Assembly (NCBI GenBank): GCA_945860295.1
Contig: CAMAQH010000042.1
Span: 1-33,480, forward strand
DNA: 33,480 nucleotides
DNA from: Prosthecobacter debontii
GTDB taxonomy: Bacteria; Verrucomicrobiota; Verrucomicrobiia; Verrucomicrobiales; Verrucomicrobiaceae
Reading direction: 5' to 3'
Position numbers and translations under genes: made by a program. This document shows, in pieces, positions 9,701 to 18,500 of this stretch. The notes beneath the pieces are model-generated. The model saw only the letters and a list, made by a program, of their open reading frames with translations, did not search any database and was not told the DNA's origin. Positions within the stretch are counted from its first letter, which is position 1. Every line of letters begins with the position of its first letter.

Positions 9701-10343
9701 GATCCACACGACCGAGACGATCAAGCGCCACTTGGGCATTCGCGATATCCATGACACCCAGCGATTGCGCAGCGAGGGCTGAGTAGTTCTTGCCCGCAGC
9801 ATCACCGCCCAAAATCTGCACCACTTTCACCTCTCGACGACGATCTCCGATGAGCAGCGCAAGTGTATCACCCGCCTTCAAGTGATGCCTTTGTGCAAAG
9901 CTGCTGGTTAGAATGACACTGTCCGGCTGAGCCAGAAAGGTCATGAGTTCCATGCCACTGGCAGTAGCTCCTGTTACGGCGTAATCACGCAAGGCCGGAT
10001 CACGCAAGGCGTCGATGCCGATCAAACGAAGTGTTTCACTCCCCTGCCCTGTCTGCGCCGTCACATCCGCCTCAATGACTGGCGTGGCGAGGCCGATCTC
10101 ACGCAGCCAGGAAAGCTGCGGCATGAGTGTTTCAGCCACACCCAAAGGTGGACAGGTAATCTCCAGCGCCGCTTTACCCGACACCGCGTCCAGAGCCGCG
10201 CTGAAGCCGCGCAGCGAGCCTTGATTGGCTAGCTGGATCGCCAGCATTACTGACACACCCAAGGCGACTCCAACGATGGAAAGAATCGTGCGCAGACGGT
10301 TATTACCCATGGGGCGGAGGATGAGAGAGCGAAAAAGAAACAC
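6714..10343 (-). CDS. FtsX/LolCE-type ABC permease fused to AttH/CrtC lipocalin-like domain
   Basis: Residues 1-850 are a complete two-repeat ABC permease of the FtsX family: an N-terminal membrane helix (about 19-40), a periplasmic MacB-like domain (about 45-260), three helices near 265-385, a second helix group starting near 445, a second periplasmic domain (about 520-720) and a last helix group at 730-845 ending FYPAWRV. Cytoplasmic coupling stretches RRSEIGMLRTLG (290-301) and RRAEIRLLRIAGA (758-770) are clear. Without a stop the chain continues into LALLLLLACPASG (855-867) and a lipocalin-like domain of the AttH/carotenoid 1,2-hydratase group (about 868-1209; IEWWYYTGNL, ESWMDHEFGSS, GWDWFSAQL). 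In other bacteria, as I recall, these are usually two adjacent genes. LLAC (860-863) looks like a lipobox, so the second part could be cut free and lipidated. No ATPase partner is present in the window. Start is GTG at 10343. It ends 61 bp before the aldolase ATG. Confidence 0.88.
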   Translation of the reverse strand: MFLFRSLILRPMGNNRLRTILSIVGVALGVSVMLAIQLANQGSLRGFSAALDAVSGKAALEITCPPLGVAETLMPQLSWLREIGLATPVIEADVTAQTGQGSETLRLIGIDALRDPALRDYAVTGATASGMELMTFLAQPDSVILTSSFAQRHHLKAGDTLALLIGDRRREVKVVQILGGDAAGKNYSALAAQSLGVMDIANAQVALDRLGRVDRIEVRLHDDMPVEKAELMLAKHLPAGLTVQRPQRRSAAVEKMLAAFHFNLTMLSGIALVVGLFLIYNTISVAVMTRRSEIGMLRTLGVTRGQVLRLFLGEALLLGIIGAVIGVPLAKLLAEGAILLTSTTVDTLYVATAAKVPPLTIWHWLAGLGIAVPLSLLASALPAREAALLSPVEAVRSDAGASAAVNSNGGVLGAAAPAGLCLVAGLIAARQEPVFGLPLWGHFASLCAIMAAAFAVPVALGFMAKIMRPLLARVFGIEGRLAASQIQASTARLSISVAALTVALALTVAIAVMVGSFRQTVLYWVDQTMGADLYIRPGTSPRSQSPPTFSEATLKILREQPDVLAFDGYRAMDLLFRDRIIKLGTGDFDVQMQHGRIALKTPGDAKVILQLAKERGEIFVSESFALRFDVRERDAVTLNTPNGPHEFRIAAQFYDYSNDSGTIRMDQREFQKWFGDSLPTHVALYLNSGVDPDKVRADLLRQLVGRGLVAIFTNAGLRAEVLRIFDATFAITWALEIIAVLVAMAGVAATMLTLVLERRAEIRLLRIAGADAGQVRRTIVLESGILGLVSQVLGLIVGILLSLVLIHVINPQSFGWSIRFHTPWWFLIGSTVLTVAGTMLAGFYPAWRVTRGAGLALLLLLACPASGQDWKPALPGYEYKFPRDHGQHPAQKIEWWYYTGNLATAEGRHFGYQLTFFRIGATQIPANASPWALRDVWMAHFAVSDLLGEKYHHADRLNRAGPGLAGATTERVWNEDWQVRLSTDDKMSLTATDRDFSIQLDLGSGEKPVIHGQDGISQKGITPGNASHYYSLARMPTRGSISVGGETFTVTGESWMDHEFGSSFLEKGTQGWDWFSAQLSDGSELMLFQLRGSAPGSNAGTLIKPDGSVITLAASDFTLTPGTLWKSPTGAQYPITWHIAVPKYQLTLECRAAMPNQEFTADSTPGLSYWEGAVDYTGTSSGKAITGRGYLEMTGYRGQAMSVWFGTGP

Positions 10344-10636
10344 GACAGAGATGAGAGGCTAGTTCCATACGCTCACGCCACCGGCACATGCCACACTCAA
10401 AATAAAAACGGCGACAATTCCAAGTGCGTCAGAAAAGCCAACTGAGTGACGAATTCGTTACACAGCGTGGGTATTTTCGACCGTGTCGAAAAAGTCACTC
10501 GCAGAGACAATATTCATCCAAACACTGTGAAAAGAGCGTTTCAGCGTCATACAGCTTCATTGTGACAATAATGTGCGTTGAGGACAGAAGCTTCTTCCGA
10601 GAGCTTGTATTTTGATTCTCTAGACTCTTTTAAAAT
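10344..10636. promoter_or_regulatory. Divergent intergenic region (ABC permease fusion / btaA)
   Basis: This 293-bp AT-richer gap separates the minus-strand permease fusion from btaA and must hold promoters for both. It contains the GTGACGA-type site at 10446-10463 described separately, and an A/T-rich stretch directly before btaA (10615-10636). A possible -10-like TATTTT lies near 10606, but no convincing -35 was found. A 63-codon open frame at 10424-10615 has no coding character. Confidence 0.5.
10446..10463 (+). promoter_or_regulatory. Candidate Pho-box-like operator upstream of btaA (site 1)
   Basis: GTGACGAATTCGTTACAC. It can be read as two 7-bp units (GTGACGA, GTTACAC) separated by 4 bp, giving the 11-bp period typical of PhoB boxes. 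Its first 16 bases are also a near-palindrome. It lies 174 bp before the btaA ATG. Sites of the same form occur upstream of the two giant phosphatase genes. Confidence 0.45.
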
Positions 10637-11845
10637 ATGTCCTCAGACGCAGCCATGCCCCAAGACTCTCAACCATCTAAAGCCATTCCAAAGCTGAAAG
10701 CCGCACACGACATGCTCTTCCGTCATGTCCACGGCTCGAATCTAATCTACAACTGTGCTTGGGAAGACCCCCGTATCGACCGCGAACTGTTGCAGCTAAA
10801 TCATGAAAGCAGTGTCGTCATGATCACCAGCGCTGGCTGTAATGCACTTGATTACCTGCTTGATGATCCAGTGCAAATTCATGCCATCGACGTCAATCAC
10901 CGCCAAAACGCATTACTGGAATTGAAGATGGCACTCATCGCACGGAATGCGTTTGAGGATCTTTTTGAAATGTTCGGTATCGGCTCTCACACCGACTACA
11001 GCGCCATCTACAGCAGCGTGCGGGCTCATCTCAGTGAATCAGCCAAGAGCTTTTGGGATCGGCGTATTAGCTTCTTCAACCCCAAAAGTTTGAAGAAATC
11101 ATTCTACTACCACGGCACCTCAGGTCTTGCGGCATGGGTTATGGGAAACGCCTTGTTTCGCCTGCGTCCCAACATCAAAAACTTTGCGGTTTGTTTGCTA
11201 GATGCAGCTTCTCTTGAAGAACAAACTCAGGCTTATGAACTGATCGAAAGTGAGATCTGGGGCAAGTTTAGCAACTGGCTCATTCGTCAGCCCGCATTGA
11301 TGACTTTGCTCGGCGTGCCGCGCCCGCAGATTAAACTCATCGAGGACTCCTATCCTGGCGGACTCACAGGGTATGTGAAGGATAAACTGAAGCACGTCAT
11401 GACTGAACTGCCCATTGAAGACAACTATTTCTGGCGTGTTTACATCACAGGCTCATACACCCTTCATTGCTGTCCGAATTACCTGCGCCGTGAAAATCAA
11501 GACAAGCTGCGGCAGCGTCTGGATCGACTCAAACCCTACACAGGAACGCTCGCTAACTTTCTGCATGAAAACCCCGGCTGCTATTCCCACTATGTGTTAC
11601 TTGATCACCAGGACTGGCTCGCATGGAATGACCCGGTGGCACTGCGGGAAGAGTGGGATCTGATTCTGGCAAATAGCCGCCCAGGAACCAGAATTCTGAT
11701 GCGTTCCGCTGGCATGGATCTGAGTTTTGTCCCAGACGAAATTCGTGCCCGCCTACGCTTCCAACCTGAACGCACTGAAGCACTCCACCGCCTAGATCGT
11801 GTGGGCACTTATGGCAGCACACACTTTGCTGAAGTCATCGCATGA
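10637..11845 (+). CDS. btaA: BtaA-like S-adenosylmethionine:diacylglycerol 3-amino-3-carboxypropyltransferase (DUF3419)
   Basis: This 402-residue protein matches the DUF3419/BtaA family in length (the characterised Rhodobacter enzyme is a little over 400 residues) and motifs: NLIYNCAWEDPRID (35-48), the SAM-binding region ITSAGCNALDYLL (63-75) with IHAIDVNHRQNALLELK (81-97), LLDHQDWLAWND (321-332) and RSAG (356-359). BtaA transfers the aminocarboxypropyl group of SAM to diacylglycerol to form DGHS, the first step in making the betaine lipid DGTS, a phosphorus-free replacement for phosphatidylcholine/ethanolamine. It acts at the cytoplasmic membrane. Its stop overlaps the start of the btaB-like gene in ATGA, so the two are almost certainly one operon. 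A Pho-box-like site upstream fits control by phosphate. An in-frame ATG at 10655 is an alternative start. Other DUF3419 proteins of unknown role exist, so the assignment rests on the pairing as well as the motifs. Confidence 0.82.
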   Translation: MSSDAAMPQDSQPSKAIPKLKAAHDMLFRHVHGSNLIYNCAWEDPRIDRELLQLNHESSVVMITSAGCNALDYLLDDPVQIHAIDVNHRQNALLELKMALIARNAFEDLFEMFGIGSHTDYSAIYSSVRAHLSESAKSFWDRRISFFNPKSLKKSFYYHGTSGLAAWVMGNALFRLRPNIKNFAVCLLDAASLEEQTQAYELIESEIWGKFSNWLIRQPALMTLLGVPRPQIKLIEDSYPGGLTGYVKDKLKHVMTELPIEDNYFWRVYITGSYTLHCCPNYLRRENQDKLRQRLDRLKPYTGTLANFLHENPGCYSHYVLLDHQDWLAWNDPVALREEWDLILANSRPGTRILMRSAGMDLSFVPDEIRARLRFQPERTEALHRLDRVGTYGSTHFAEVIA

Positions 11846-12444
11846 CCACTGCTGAGCCTCAAACAGCACTGCAAGGCTACTACGCCATGCACGCAAAGAT
11901 CTATGACGCCACGCGCTGGAGCTTCTTATTCGGCCGTGAGCATATTCTCCAACGCATTGCTGGCATTGCGAACCCAAAGCGCATCTTAGAGGTCGGTTGC
12001 GGAACTGGCAGGAACTTGCTCAGCCTGCGCCGCCTCTTCCCTTTAGCTGAGATCACCGGAGTCGATCTTTCCTCTGATATGCTGCAAGTGGCGCAGCAAA
12101 AAGTCCGCAACGTCACGCTCGTTCAGCAGTCTTATGATACTCCCGTCAGCGGCGACTTTGATCTCGTCTTGTGCTCCTACGCCCTAACAATGTTTAATCC
12201 CGGATGGGAAAAAGCGATTCAGACTGCCGCACAAGATTTGCGCCCACAAGGACTCATGGGTGTGGTTGATTTTTCTCATACTCAGTCCGCTACTTTTCGC
12301 CGATGGATGGGTGTCAATCATGTGCGTATGGAAGGCCAACTCTGGCCGCAGCTACGCACTGAGTTTGCCACACTCGTTGACATTCGCCGCCCTGCCTATG
12401 CGGGTTTATGGCACTACGGCATGTTCATCGGTCAGAAAAAATAG
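11842..12444 (+). CDS. btaB: BtaB-like SAM-dependent N-methyltransferase
   Basis: A 200-residue class I methyltransferase. Motif I is ILEVGCGTGRNL (48-59), motif II is ITGVDLSSDML (71-81), and the motif IV region is FDLVLCSYALTMF (106-118). The opening QGYYAMHAKIYDATRW (11-26) and length fit BtaB, which in Rhodobacter is about 210 residues and adds three methyl groups to the DGHS head group to give DGTS. The start codon overlaps the btaA stop by 4 bases (ATGA), indicating translational coupling. The family alone would only say methyltransferase; the btaB call depends on the neighbour, which is the normal arrangement for bacterial betaine-lipid synthesis. Confidence 0.8.
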   Translation: MTTAEPQTALQGYYAMHAKIYDATRWSFLFGREHILQRIAGIANPKRILEVGCGTGRNLLSLRRLFPLAEITGVDLSSDMLQVAQQKVRNVTLVQQSYDTPVSGDFDLVLCSYALTMFNPGWEKAIQTAAQDLRPQGLMGVVDFSHTQSATFRRWMGVNHVRMEGQLWPQLRTEFATLVDIRRPAYAGLWHYGMFIGQKK

Positions 12445-12467
12445 CCTTCATGCCACCTCTCGTCGAA

Positions 12468-12485
12468 GTGACGATTCCTTCACTC
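12468..12485 (+). promoter_or_regulatory. Candidate Pho-box-like operator (site 2)
   Basis: GTGACGATTCCTTCACTC, same layout as the btaA site: GTGACGA, 4 bp, TTCACTC. It lies in the 153-bp gap after btaB. AGTGA and TCACT also form an inverted repeat, so a dimeric repressor site is the alternative reading. Confidence 0.42.
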
Positions 12486-12520
12486 AGTACGTTACAAAAA
12501 ATAATGTGACTTTTCAGGCA

Positions 12521-12538
12521 GTGACGAATGATTCACGC
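12521..12538 (+). promoter_or_regulatory. Candidate Pho-box-like operator (site 3)
   Basis: GTGACGAATGATTCACGC, the third copy of the layout (GTGACGA, 4 bp, TTCACGC), 53 bp downstream of site 2 and 60 bp before the ATG of the PhoX/nuclease gene. The stretch between sites 2 and 3 also holds GTTAC (12491) and GTGAC (12506), which may be further half-sites. Confidence 0.42.
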
Positions 12539-12597
12539 GGCATGAAATGCAGATGATGAAGAGTGGGTGAATGGCATAGCGGAACCAAACCGAAGCC

Positions 12598-15500
12598 ATG
12601 AAAAAAATCATCCTCGCGCTCATCACTGGGCTTTTATCAGTTCAAAGCGGCATTGCAGATGTCGTCTCTTATTGGAACTTTAACTCGCTTTCAATTGCCA
12701 CAGCTAGCGCTCCTGGCGCTGGGGGTGTGCCGACTACGATTACAGCGAATCAAGGTTCAGGAACACTTTCACTGACTGGTTTCACGGGCACTGTGGATGA
12801 CTTTGGAGGTAGCACGATCAATGCCTTGGGCACGGATGCTGCGGGTGCATCGCTCAGCCTCGCGGGCGGTGCGTCCACCGTGACAGGCAATAACAGCTAC
12901 ATTGAGATCACTCTCGATCTCACAAACTACTCGAACCCGATTGTCACCTTCGCCACGCGCGGCACCACGACTGGATATAACACCGGCATCTGGTCTTACA
13001 GCGTGGCCAGTGGAGCCTTTACCAATGTGGGGGTTAACACCGCCTCGACGTCCACCACCTTCGCACTGGCACCAGCTATCGATCTCACGGCAATCGATGC
13101 GGTCGATGGTGCGGCGAATGTGCGCCTTCGTTATACCGTGAGCGGTGCCACGACCAACACAGGCAATAACCGGATCGACAATCTTCAAGTTAACGCGACA
13201 GCAAGCGGTGGTGACGCGGTTGCGCCACTTGCCAGCACTTTTTCTCCTCTCGACAATGCGACTGGTGTGAGTACCTCGGCCACTCCGAGCATCACCTTCA
13301 ATGAGGCTGTGAAGAAAGGCACGGGCAACATCTTGATCAAGCGCAGCAGCGATGACTCGATCTTTGAAACCATCGCCGTCACTTCCACTCAGGTCGTCGT
13401 TGCGGGCAGCACGGTGACAATCACACCTAGCGCCGCGTTTGCGAACACGACGGGCTACTATATCGAAATCCCAGCTGGAGCCATCAAGGACATCGCAAAC
13501 AACAATTACGCAGGGATCAGCGGCAATGCGGCGTGGAATTTCACAACACTCACCCCTGATGTGACAGCGCCACTTGCCTCCAGCTTTTCTCCCCTTGATA
13601 ATGCGACCGGAGTTGCCAACTCGGATGCGCCATCCATCACTTTTAATGAGGCCGTCAAAAAAGGCACTGGCAACATTCTCATCAAAAACGATGGCGGTAT
13701 TTTTGACACAATTGCTGTGACTTCCACGCAGGTCGTGGTCGCTGGCAGCACGGTGACGATCACGCCTACGACTCCGTTTGTGAACTCGACTGGCTACTAT
13801 TTAGAGATTCCAGCAGGAGCCATCAAGGACATCGCTGGCAATGATTATGCTGGCATCAGTGATCCAACGACGTGGAACTTCACCACTGGCATCACTCAGC
13901 AAGCCTACATGGCAACCAATGTCACCTCCGCGACGGGTGCAGTCAGACCGACCGGCGGTTCCGTTTCGGCGGATCATTATGCCGAAGGAAGCGCCTTGGG
14001 CACCTTTGCAGTTTACAGCATCGCGAACTTCAGGTTCAACAAGGTGGATTTCGTGCTGCCTGGCTCGGCTAACATCGACAACATCGTGACTGCGGAATAC
14101 ACGCTGACGACGAATAACCGCACCTTCGCCGCAGGCTCGACACTGGAGTTCTTCCTCACCACCGATCAAATGAACGGTAACTTTACGGGTAAGACTTTCA
14201 ACGCGGCTACAACCAACGGAATCAACAATGCGAACTACACCTTTGCCCCGGTTTCACTCGGTGTTTTCCCCTTCACTCCAGCCACCACAGCAGCGCAAGG
14301 CGGCTTGCCAAATACCTTCACGCTTAACCTGAGTGCTGTTAAACCTGCGCTTCTCGCCCAACTCAATGCGGGAGCTGAGTTCAGCATCATCCTAGCCGCT
14401 ACGACGCCTACCACAGCCATCACTTATTCGGGCAAAGGCAACACTTTTGACCCTGGCGATCCGTCACTAAAATTCAGCGTCAATCAGACGCCTGGCATCG
14501 ACAACACGGTGCCAACCGTCGCCGCATTCACTCCAGCCGATGGCTTCAGTGGTTTCCCGCTTAGCTCGAATCTTTCCATTCGTTTCGATGAACTTGTCCA
14601 AAAGGGCGCTGCGGGCACGATCTCCATCTTTAACACCAGCGGCAATGTCCTGGTAGAAGCTATCAATGTCACTTCGGCACAAGTCACCGTGAGCAATGCC
14701 ACGGTGACGATTGATCCAACCAGTCCGCTGGTTTCTGGGAACACCTATTATGTGCAAATCACTGCTGGTGCTATCGAGGACGTTTCGGGTAACGACTACG
14801 CAGGCTTCGCCGACACGACCACCTGGGACTTTACCACATCGCAACCGCCGATCACCGCGCTTGGGCCATTCAGCATCTCCGAAAATGCCCGGGCGGGCAC
14901 TGTCGTCGGTGATCTGAATCCAGCCATCATCGGCAACGAAGGTGTGAAGTATGCCATCCTCGGTGGCAGTGGTGGTTCGACGATGATTAAGGGCACACCT
15001 GGTGCTGGTTACCTCGTTGATCCGGTTTGGACTGTTGGCGATACATTCCAAGGCGCGACGGGTGCGCTGAATGCGACGACCGCAGGTAATTTCTCACCTG
15101 TCGGCACACCGGACGGACTCGGTGCCTTTTCGCTGAATGCGACCACGGTTCGTGTCTTCATGAATCATGAGATCGAACTGCCTGCCTCCGGGTCTGCTGG
15201 CTATCCTTGGACATTGGCAAATGGCACGGTGATCACGAAAGGCGGCGCTCGCGTCACTTACTTCGACATCGACAAGGGCAGCCGCAAAGTGGTGGATAGT
15301 GGTCTCGCCATCGCTCGCATGTATGATCGAAGCGGCAATGTGGTGACGAGCACGGCGCAGCTCGAACTCGGCGGCCTCGACCGCATGTGCTCATCTTCCC
15401 TTTTTGAGCCAAATCTCTGGGGTGCTGGCCGTGGTCTTGCGGATCGTATCTACTTCACGGGTGAAGAGACATCGACAGCCTTTGGTCATCCGCATGGCGG

Positions 15501-18500
15501 CACCTTATGGGCGCTGGACACTTCAAATGGTGATTTCTGGGCGTTGCCGGACATGGGTCGTGGTTCTTGGGAAAATGCGGCGCTGGTCGATACTGGTAAC
15601 ACGACGCATGTGGCCTTCCTACTCGGTGACGATGCGCAGGGCACTCCGCTTTACCTCTACGTTGGCGTTAAAAATGCAGCAGGCACTTTCCTCCAGCGCA
15701 ACGGGCTCAGCGGCGGCCAGCTCTATGTGTGGAAAGCCACAAACGGCAACCTCACGCCACAGCAGTTCAATGGCACCAATGGCAATGGCCTGACCCGCGC
15801 GGGCACCTGGGTGGCGATCAATGCGCGCAACGCCGCCAATGCAGGCACTGCCGGACATGATGCCGCTGGATATAAAAATGACACGACGCTGCAAGCCGAG
15901 GCTGATGCAGCAGGTGCCTTCTCCTTCTCACGCCCTGAAGATCTCAGCACCAGTCCGACAGATGGCAGCATCGTAGCTTTTGCCTCCACTGGTCGCGGTT
16001 CGCTTTATCCGCTGGATAACTGGGGCGACACTTACATCATCGACATCGACTTCGCCTCAGGCGTGCCGACCAGCGGAGCGTTGCGCATTCTCTATGACGG
16101 AGACACTGCCGGCGGTGGTCAGTTCGCAACGCCGGAAGAAGGTCTTCGCTGCCCCGACAATCTCGACTGGGCAGATGATGGCTTCATCTATGTGCAGGAA
16201 GATCAGTCCAATCAGACTGGCAGCTTCGGCGCGGCTGGATTTGAGACCTCCATCTGGCGTCTCAATGCGACTACAGGTGCAGCAGTGCGTGTGGCGCAGA
16301 CAGATCGCTCCACCGTCTTGCCACTCGGCTCGACAGACACGAATACAGGTGATGTCGGCAACTGGGAATCCTCCGGCATCATCGACGTCTCCACACTCTT
16401 CGGCGAAGAACCAGGAGCACTCTTCCTGTTTGACATCCAGGCACACTCCGTCAACACAGGCCTCATCGCATCGAAGGCACTCTTTGAAGGTGGCCAGCTC
16501 TGCTTCTTGGAAAAAGGACTCGAGACGGGTGCCTTCGCCATCAACCCAAATTCTGGTGCGATCACCCTCGCCAATCCCGCAGCACTACAACTCGAAAACC
16601 CACGTTCTCATGAGTTGCGTGTGCAGTCCTTTGACGGCAGCAATTCAACTCTGGAAAAAGTCACGATCGACATCACCAACACCATCGTCTCGACGACCAA
16701 TAACTTCAAAGCCGCTACCTACAATACCTCGCTTTTCCGGGATACTACGGGCGCATTGGTCACTGAACTCGGCACCGTCACGAGCGATCAGGCGAAAAAA
16801 ATCGCCCGCGTCATTCAGAACAGTAATAATGACGTCATCCTCATCAACGAGTTTGACTACGATGCGAAAGGTGTGGCACTCAAACGCTTCAAAGAGAACT
16901 ACCTCGAAGTCGCACAGAACGGAGAAAACCCCGTCTATTATCCATACGCCTTCATCGCTCCAGCCAACACGGGCGTTCACTCGGGTTTCGATCTCGATAA
17001 CAATGGCAGCGTCGTTTCCACCCCGGGAGCGCCTGGTTATGGTGAGGACGCCTACGGATTCGGCACGCACCCTGGTCAATACGCGTTTGTCGTGCTTTCC
17101 AAGTATCCGATTGATACGGCTAACATCCGCACCTTCCAGAAATTCCTCTGGAAGGACATGCCCGGCGCTGATCTGCCGGACGATCCAGCCAACGCGACTC
17201 CGATTGATTGGTATTCTACAGCCGAGCTGAATGTCTTCCGCCTCTCATCGAAGAACCACGCGGACGTTCCTGTTCTTGTGAATGGAACGCCAGTCCACAT
17301 CCTTGCCAGCCATCCGACTCCGCCAGTCTTTGATTCCGGTGCACCTTGGACCGCTGGAGTCGATCACAATGGCCGCCGCAACAGTGATGAAATTCGCTTC
17401 TGGAACGACTACGTGACCCCTGGCGCGACTTCCTCCTACATCTATGATGACAAGCAAACTTTTGCGACTCGATCGGGTGGTTTGCCAGCCAATACACGCT
17501 TCATCATCTGTGGTGACCAAAACGCGGATAACAATGAAGGCGACAGCACAGACCCCGCCATCAAGCGCATCATCGGTGGTAATCTAATTATTGGTGGTGC
17601 CGCTGTCACAGCCAATCCATTCGTCAACTCCACTTTCCTCCCAGGTGGCGGTGCAGGTCCACAGCCGGATGACACCGCAGCCTTCAGCAGTGGTGTCCGA
17701 GTTGATTACGCTCTGCCATCCTCCTATGGCCTAATCGTGAACACTGGTGGTGTTTTTTGGCCTGCAACGGTCGCAGGCACGATCAGTGATGCGACCTCCG
17801 CGACAGACCATCACATGGTCTTCGTCAACCTCACCCTGAGCGATGTCACAACACCACCAAGCATAGGGCTTGCTAGCTACTACAGCAGCGCTGCTGGTCT
17901 GCTTGGCACACCCCTTCAAAACGCGCTCCATAACATCATCGACAACCACACCGTCATTGATTACGGCACCGTGGATGAGGTCATGCAGGTCATCGACGAA
18001 GACGCAACTACCAGCGCCAATGTCCGCCTGCTTTACTCGAACGCGTCACTACCGAAGACCTCCGCCAACATCAATGGCGGCTGGAATCGTGAGCACGTCT
18101 GGCCACGCAGCGACGGCGTTGGCGATACCGGCCCAGACTACTCGGACATTCATCATCTGTTCCCATGCAAAGACACCGTGAACAGTCTGCGCTCAAACCT
18201 TCCCTATGATGAAGGCACCAATGTCAACAGTGACCCCTTTGCCAGAGAATCCTTCTCTGACGGCAATTCATGGGAACCCCTGGATCGGGACAAAGGCATC
18301 GTCGCACGCGCTCAGCTTTACATGATGACCCGCTATGATGGTTCCGATGCAAACACTGTTGATCTCTTGCTCGCGGACAACACTTCGCCCACCGGCACCC
18401 ATGGCGTGCTCTCCACTCTGCTTGCTTGGCACCGCGCTCACCCGCCGACCGAATATGAGCGCAACCGCAACAACGCCATCTACTCGGGCACCAACGTCAA

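Noticed and set aside
10548..10571. Possible direct-repeat Pho box (GTCAT ... TTCAT) nearer to btaA
   Set aside because: The repeat spacing is 10 bp, not 11, and the units match poorly; the site at 10446 is better.
10424..10615. 63-codon open frame in the gap before btaA
   Set aside because: No motif, no start context, unusual composition; the region fits a promoter.
15980..17230. 416-codon plus-strand open frame inside the PhoX/nuclease gene
   Set aside because: It is a shifted frame of the large gene, rich in Ser, Arg and Pro with no domain motifs; the main frame carries clear catalytic motifs over the same bases.
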